Below, piece by piece: positions 60,668 to 64,000 of a stretch of 64,000 nt of DNA. How positions within the stretch are numbered: the first letter of the stretch is position 1; every line of letters starts with the position of its first letter. Source of the stretch: Halolactibacillus sp051746745 (GTDB taxonomy: Bacteria > Bacillota > Bacilli > Bacillales > Amphibacillaceae). The stretch spans positions 1 to 64,000 of the forward strand of contig JBNJFJ010000001.1 of NCBI GenBank assembly GCA_051746745.1, read 5' to 3'. A program made the position numbers and the translations under genes. The notes beneath the pieces were generated by a model. It worked only from the letters and a program-made list of their open reading frames with translations, did not search any database and was not told the DNA's origin.

Positions 60668-61258
60668 ATGGAACCACTAAAAACGCATACGGGTCTTGTT
60701 TACCCATTGAATCGAAGTAATGTCGATACCGATCAAATCATTCCAAAGCAATTTCTAAAGCGTATCTCACGTCAAGGATTTGGTCAATATTTATTTTATA
60801 ACTGGCGCTTTGACGAAAAAGATCGTCCACGTGAAGAGTTCTCACTGAATGATCCTAAATATAAAGGCACGTCAATCTTAGTTGGTGGCGAAAACTTTGG
60901 TTGTGGTTCATCACGTGAACACGCCCCTTGGGCATTAGAAGATTACGGTTTCCGTATTATTATCGCCCCAAGTTTTGCCGATATTTTTTATAACAACTGT
61001 ACGAAAAATGGGATTTTGCCTGTCGTCCTTACAGCAGATGAAGTTCAAACTTTGATAGATAATGCCGAAAAAGGTGATTATCACTTGACCGTCGACTTGG
61101 AAAATAAAGTAGTAACGGACAATTACGGCTTTAAGGCAACTTTTGATTTAGCTGAATATTCACGTCAAATGCTTCTAAACGGCTGGGATGAAATTTCAGT
61201 GACGCTTACGTACGAAGATAAAATTACTGAATTTGAAAAAGAGCATATTGTTTACTAA
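60668..61258 (+). CDS. leuD: 3-isopropylmalate dehydratase, small subunit
   Basis: This 196-residue swivel-domain subunit has NVDTDQIIPKQFLKRI near the start and GGENFGCGSSREHAPWAL as the substrate-binding loop. AAAGGAGG precedes the ATG, 18 bases after leuC. It is the last gene of the cluster, followed by a terminator. Confidence 0.96.
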   Translation: MEPLKTHTGLVYPLNRSNVDTDQIIPKQFLKRISRQGFGQYLFYNWRFDEKDRPREEFSLNDPKYKGTSILVGGENFGCGSSREHAPWALEDYGFRIIIAPSFADIFYNNCTKNGILPVVLTADEVQTLIDNAEKGDYHLTVDLENKVVTDNYGFKATFDLAEYSRQMLLNGWDEISVTLTYEDKITEFEKEHIVY

Positions 61259-61265
61259 AGACATG

Positions 61266-61312
61266 ACAAACCCCACAAGCGAGTGCACATACTGGCTTGT
61301 GGGGTTTTTTAC
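61266..61312 (+). terminator. Terminator of the ilv-leu operon
   Basis: AAACCCCACAAGC (61268-61280) pairs with GCTTGTGGGGTTT (61295-61307), followed by TTT. Confidence 0.92.
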
Positions 61313-61356
61313 TCACAATAAAATTTGTGACTATCGTTTTATCACTTGGATGCATA

Positions 61357-61403
61357 AAAACGCCTTATCGTTCTTAACTGACATTATGAACGATAAGGCG
61401 TTG
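61357..61403 (-). terminator. Terminator of the lactonase-family gene
   Basis: The 15-base perfect arms 61359-61373 and 61388-61402; the T run is on the minus strand, 35 bases past the gene's stop. Confidence 0.85.
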
Positions 61404-61436
61404 ATTATTTATAGTGATAATAACTACTAGCCGTGA

Positions 61437-62480
61437 TTATAGAAACTTAACACACACAGCTTCTGGGGCGGTAATATCCTGCTGTAGAGCGGTTAACTTC
61501 CCTGTTTGTTCATCGCGTTTAAACAGTGTTAACGTGCCACTGTTTTGATTTGAACAGATAAGATACTGGTCATCTGGTGTTAAGACAAAGTCACGTGGCC
61601 AGTCGCCTAGTGATGATTGATAATCGACCAGTTCAATACTAAAATCACTTTGATTCACTTTGAAGATAGTAACAGAATTATGCCCGCGATTTCCTACGTA
61701 AACGAACTTTCCGTCATTTGTGACATGGACAGCACTCCCGTCATTGACAGTTGTATGTGTGTCTGGAATCGCTTTGATCGTATTGATTAACGTGAACACA
61801 CCTGTCTCTTCGTCATAAGCTAGCGTTAACACTACAGAGGTTAATTCGGTCATCACATAAGCAATTTTTTTATTCGGGTGAAACGCAATATGTCTTGGAC
61901 CACTGCCACGTGGGGCAACAAACACCGCTTCTTTAGTCAACTTCCCATCAGCTTCGACTGAATAAGACGTGATCTCATCGCTCCCTAAATCAATCGCAAT
62001 AACGTAGCGTTCATCCGGTGTAAACCCACTAAAGTGCATATGAGGCTTTTCTTGACGCTCATGCGGACCGCTTCCGTCATGTTCTTTAATATCCGCAATA
62101 CCTTTAATGGATCCATCTTCATTTAAGTGATAGCTTATAATTTCTTTCGTATGATAGTTCGCCGTCACTAGTAGCGTATTTTGTTTATTCACACTGACGT
62201 GACACGGTGGTGAACCTGCTTTAGCGACACTATTTAGTTGTGTGAGTGCTTTTGTATCTGGGTCAACCTTAAAAGCCGTCACACCCCCTTCGTCACCTTC
62301 TTTAGATACGGCATATAAAAACTTACCATCGCTTGACGGTGTGACATAGGTCGGGTTATCAACGTGACCAACCGCATCAACTGACGTGATTTTTTCTTTG
62401 TCTACATCGAAAGTAAAGCGATAAACCCCCTCACTGTCTTTTTTTGTATATGTACCGAGATAACCTGTTAATTGTCCCAA
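61437..62480 (-). CDS. Lactonase-family beta-propeller protein (6-phosphogluconolactonase type, YkgB-like)
   Basis: This 347-residue protein is built from about seven propeller blades, with repeated motifs such as GYLGTYTK, NPTYVTPSSDGKFLYAV, GSGPRHIAFHPNKKIAYVMTEL-like and RDFVLTPDDQYLICSNQNSG. B. subtilis YkgB of this family is the likely 6-phosphogluconolactonase of the pentose phosphate pathway. The start is a TTG at 62480, ten bases after AAAGGAG; a nearby ATG is in another frame. Single gene. Confidence 0.87.
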   Translation of the reverse strand: MGQLTGYLGTYTKKDSEGVYRFTFDVDKEKITSVDAVGHVDNPTYVTPSSDGKFLYAVSKEGDEGGVTAFKVDPDTKALTQLNSVAKAGSPPCHVSVNKQNTLLVTANYHTKEIISYHLNEDGSIKGIADIKEHDGSGPHERQEKPHMHFSGFTPDERYVIAIDLGSDEITSYSVEADGKLTKEAVFVAPRGSGPRHIAFHPNKKIAYVMTELTSVVLTLAYDEETGVFTLINTIKAIPDTHTTVNDGSAVHVTNDGKFVYVGNRGHNSVTIFKVNQSDFSIELVDYQSSLGDWPRDFVLTPDDQYLICSNQNSGTLTLFKRDEQTGKLTALQQDITAPEAVCVKFL

Positions 62481-62525
62481 ACTTCATCGTCTCCTTTTGT
62501 CAAAATATTTGTATATTTCTCATTC

Positions 62526-62534
62526 ATTATAACA
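62526..62534 (-). promoter_or_regulatory. Extended -10 promoter of the lactonase-family gene
   Basis: TGTTATAAT on the minus strand lies 45 bases upstream of the TTG start; no clear -35. Confidence 0.5.
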
Positions 62535-62556
62535 AGTTTTTTAGTTTTTTAAAAAC

Positions 62557-62591
62557 AAAAGGCAAAAGAAGTCAGTTGCTTCTTTTGCCTT
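62557..62591 (-). terminator. Terminator downstream of the 45-residue gene
   Basis: AAGGCAAAAGAAG and CTTCTTTTGCCTT arms (13 bases, 7-base loop) with a T run on the minus strand. It lies 106 bases past the stop of the small gene. Confidence 0.8.
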
Positions 62592-62696
62592 CATCAATGA
62601 ATAAGTTTACTTCGCGCATGGCTATTGGCGTTATATTTAGTGAGATTTAATTAAAAATCACATCAATATTGCTCATCCATAGACCACGTGTTAACT

Positions 62697-62834
62697 TTAA
62701 AACGTTGATTTCTTCACCATGTTCATCACTGGTTTAACCATGTCTTTTGTTTCTTTGTTTGTCATGGATAAATACGTAATCGCTCCTACACCAACAGATA
62801 AAGCAAATGGCAACATTTTTTTGGATTGTTTCAT
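62697..62834 (-). CDS. 45-residue putative membrane protein (DUF3918-like)
   Basis: A strong ribosome site AGGAGGTG lies six bases before the ATG at 62834. The protein starts MKQSKKMLPFALSVGVGA, with one short hydrophobic segment (8-24), and ends with a methionine- and lysine-rich amphipathic helix. The pattern resembles the short DUF3918 proteins of Bacillus; family assignment is tentative. It is 73 bases downstream of the sigma factor gene on the same strand and may share its transcript. Confidence 0.7.
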   Translation of the reverse strand: MKQSKKMLPFALSVGVGAITYLSMTNKETKDMVKPVMNMVKKSTF

Positions 62835-62907
62835 CACTTTCACCTCCTTTACCGGATAGTTTGTCCGGAAAGAGGCTAAACTATAAGATGAAAGCTTTAC
62901 CTATTTT

Positions 62908-63444
62908 TTAAAGGCATAACGACGCTTCACGTAAGGATATTAATTGTTTACGGGCACGGTGAATGCGGGTTTTGGCTGCAGATAGTGAAATATTTAGAGT
63001 GTCCGCAATTTGTTGATCACTTAAATCATCTTCATATTTTAACGTGATCACCTCTTTAAGCTTTGGTGATAAATCATCGAGTAAGTTGTGGACTTCTTGA
63101 TACATACATTGAAACGTCACTGATCTTTCAACGGTATCATCACAATAACAAAGCTCAATCCCCTGTTCAGTTAAAGCCTCAAATGACACGAGTTCTTTTT
63201 TCTTTTCTTTTCGGTACGTATCAATCGCCGTACGAATCACAATCGTACGAAACCATGCTTTTAGTTTGTCTTGTTCTTTTAGGTGTTGATAAGACCGCAT
63301 CGCTTTCATTAGCGCTTCTTGCACAACATCTTCAGCTTTTTGGTAGTCATAGACGACACGTTTTGCGACATACACCATTTCTTGATAGTAGCTAAAGAGA
63401 TGGTTGATATCCAGTGACGTATCCTTAATCGCAACAGCTTCCAT
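62908..63444 (-). CDS. ECF-type RNA polymerase sigma factor
   Basis: This 178-residue sigma-70 family protein has only regions 2 and 4. Region 2 has YDYQKAEDVVQEALMKAMR and WFRTIVIRTAIDTYRK; region 4 has SPKLKEVITLKYEDDLSDQQIA and the helix-turn-helix LNISLSAAKTRIHRARKQL. The start at 63444 is six bases after AAGGAGGTG; a frame open to 63465 begins ahead of that site. ECF factors are usually held by a membrane anti-sigma encoded next door. Here the gene downstream encodes a 45-residue protein and the gene upstream is unrecognised, so no obvious anti-sigma is present. Confidence 0.9.
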   Translation of the reverse strand: MEAVAIKDTSLDINHLFSYYQEMVYVAKRVVYDYQKAEDVVQEALMKAMRSYQHLKEQDKLKAWFRTIVIRTAIDTYRKEKKKELVSFEALTEQGIELCYCDDTVERSVTFQCMYQEVHNLLDDLSPKLKEVITLKYEDDLSDQQIADTLNISLSAAKTRIHRARKQLISLREASLCL

Positions 63445-63536
63445 GGTGATCACCTCCTTTGTCATTGATTATTATAAATTATTAACTTTAACCGCTAGAC
63501 TTTTCTGTATAAGTTAAAGTGTATCATTCGCTATGC

Positions 63537-64000
63537 TTATTCCGGAAAGACAAATGATTGACCAACTTCACGCATCATTGGCTCACTCAGTTGTTTCAAA
63601 TAAATCATCAACATGTATTCTGATTCGCTATCATAAGTTTTCATTTGATGTAACAAAGTATCAATGTCTTCTGTCGATGTATAAACCGTCCGTTCATCGT
63701 TTGCAAATGCTGTTTCATAGCTAGCTGACTCATAATATAAATCTTCTTTATACGGCGTGATCACGATTTTTTCTACATCCTCCGCTAGAATTAACGCTTC
63801 TTCTGTTAAGTCTTGTTGTTCAAACCATTGTAATGTTGATTCATGTGCATACGTTAAGTTAATATAAACTTCCTGTTCGCCTGGTATATGAATGGATAAG
63901 CTATTCATCATAAAGGCGCGATCTTTCCCTTGCGGCAGGCGTAATGTATCTTGCCGCAACCTGTCAATCAGCTCAACAATTTGATCCCGGTTCGTTATTG
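63537..64000 (-). CDS. Unrecognised protein, C-terminal part (cut by window edge)
   Basis: The minus-strand frame is open from the window edge to a stop at 63537, giving at least 154 residues. The visible part starts ITNRDQIVELIDRLRQ and contains mixed alpha/beta sequence with many acidic residues (LTEEALILAEDVEKIVITPYKED) and no membrane helix. I do not recognise it. It could be the tail of a larger membrane protein, for example an ABC-2 type permease with a C-terminal extracellular domain. It lies 92 bases upstream of the sigma factor gene on the same strand. Confidence 0.6.
   Translation of the reverse strand, partial: ITNRDQIVELIDRLRQDTLRLPQGKDRAFMMNSLSIHIPGEQEVYINLTYAHESTLQWFEQQDLTEEALILAEDVEKIVITPYKEDLYYESASYETAFANDERTVYTSTEDIDTLLHQMKTYDSESEYMLMIYLKQLSEPMMREVGQSFVFPE

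Noticed and set aside
61321..61430. Small plus-strand frame continuing after leuD
   Set aside because: It overlaps the 3' end of leuD and two terminators and has no ribosome site.
1..64000. CRISPR arrays, tRNA or rRNA genes, prophage or transposase genes
   Set aside because: None were seen: no regularly spaced repeats, no cloverleaf-like sequences and no transposase or integrase motifs.

Overview
The window is an A+T-rich chromosomal segment of a Gram-positive, endospore-lineage Bacillaceae bacterium. No database search was possible, so the genus is not fixed. The evidence is gene order: read backwards, the first ~43 kb follows the Bacillus subtilis order (yku genes, ktrC-rnjA-rpoY, def, ykyA, pdhABCD, speA, ykt, yla, ylb, mraZ-rsmH-ftsL-pbpB-spoVD). 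Sporulation genes (spoVD, ylbJ, a spoVA trio, a Spo0E-type phosphatase) are present. One of them, spoVAC, carries an in-frame stop codon, which may mark a lineage losing sporulation.

Layout. 1-4.8 kb, minus strand: division and wall cluster spoVD (cut by the window start), pbpB, ftsL, rsmH, mraZ. 5-12.9 kb: the ylb block (DUF3397 protein, panE, rpmF, ylbN, tmcAL, ylbL, ylbJ, coaD, rsmD, ylbG, ylbF). 13.2-19.9 kb: an AI-2E family permease, ylaN, ylaI, yktC, yktB, yktA, speA and a polysaccharide deacetylase lipoprotein. 20-25.1 kb: the pyruvate dehydrogenase operon pdhABCD, with a 0.65 kb upstream region full of inverted repeats. 25.7-30.1 kb: ykyA, def, two tiny open frames, rpoY, rnjA, ktrC. 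30.3-37 kb: a BCCT transporter, a heterodimeric ABC exporter and an MscS channel. 37.1-41.6 kb: the acetyl branch of diaminopimelate/lysine synthesis (dapL, dapH, patA) with darB and ykyB. 41.7-46.5 kb: a Spo0E-like protein, a three-gene signal peptidase / zinc-ribbon membrane protein / serine protease operon, a lipoprotein and an NfrA-type oxidoreductase. 46.6-48.8 kb: a YhcN/YlaJ-like lipoprotein with spoVAC, spoVAD and spoVAEB. 51.2-61.3 kb: the complete isoleucine-valine-leucine cluster ilvD-(T-box)-ilvBN-ilvC-leuABCD. 61.4-64 kb: a lactonase-family propeller protein, a 45-residue membrane protein, an ECF-type sigma factor and the 3' part of an unrecognised gene.

How the parts work together. 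Most of the window is core metabolism and cell-envelope biology. The branched-chain cluster appears to have two controls: CodY-like boxes before ilvD, and a leucine-type T-box embedded between ilvD and ilvB. The pdh complex, branched-chain synthesis and coaD/panE (CoA supply) all draw on pyruvate or acyl metabolism. DarB, KtrC, the BCCT carrier and MscS form a loose osmotic / c-di-AMP / potassium set.

Two runs of 100 N are each flanked by the same 99 bases on both sides. They are best read as assembly joins whose overlap was never collapsed, not as biological repeats. I saw no insertion sequences, tRNA, rRNA, CRISPR arrays or prophage. The least explained items are a 25-residue, strongly basic microprotein upstream of rpoY-rnjA, the protease operon at 42-44.8 kb, the nonsense codon in spoVAC and the inverted-repeat-rich region upstream of pdhA.
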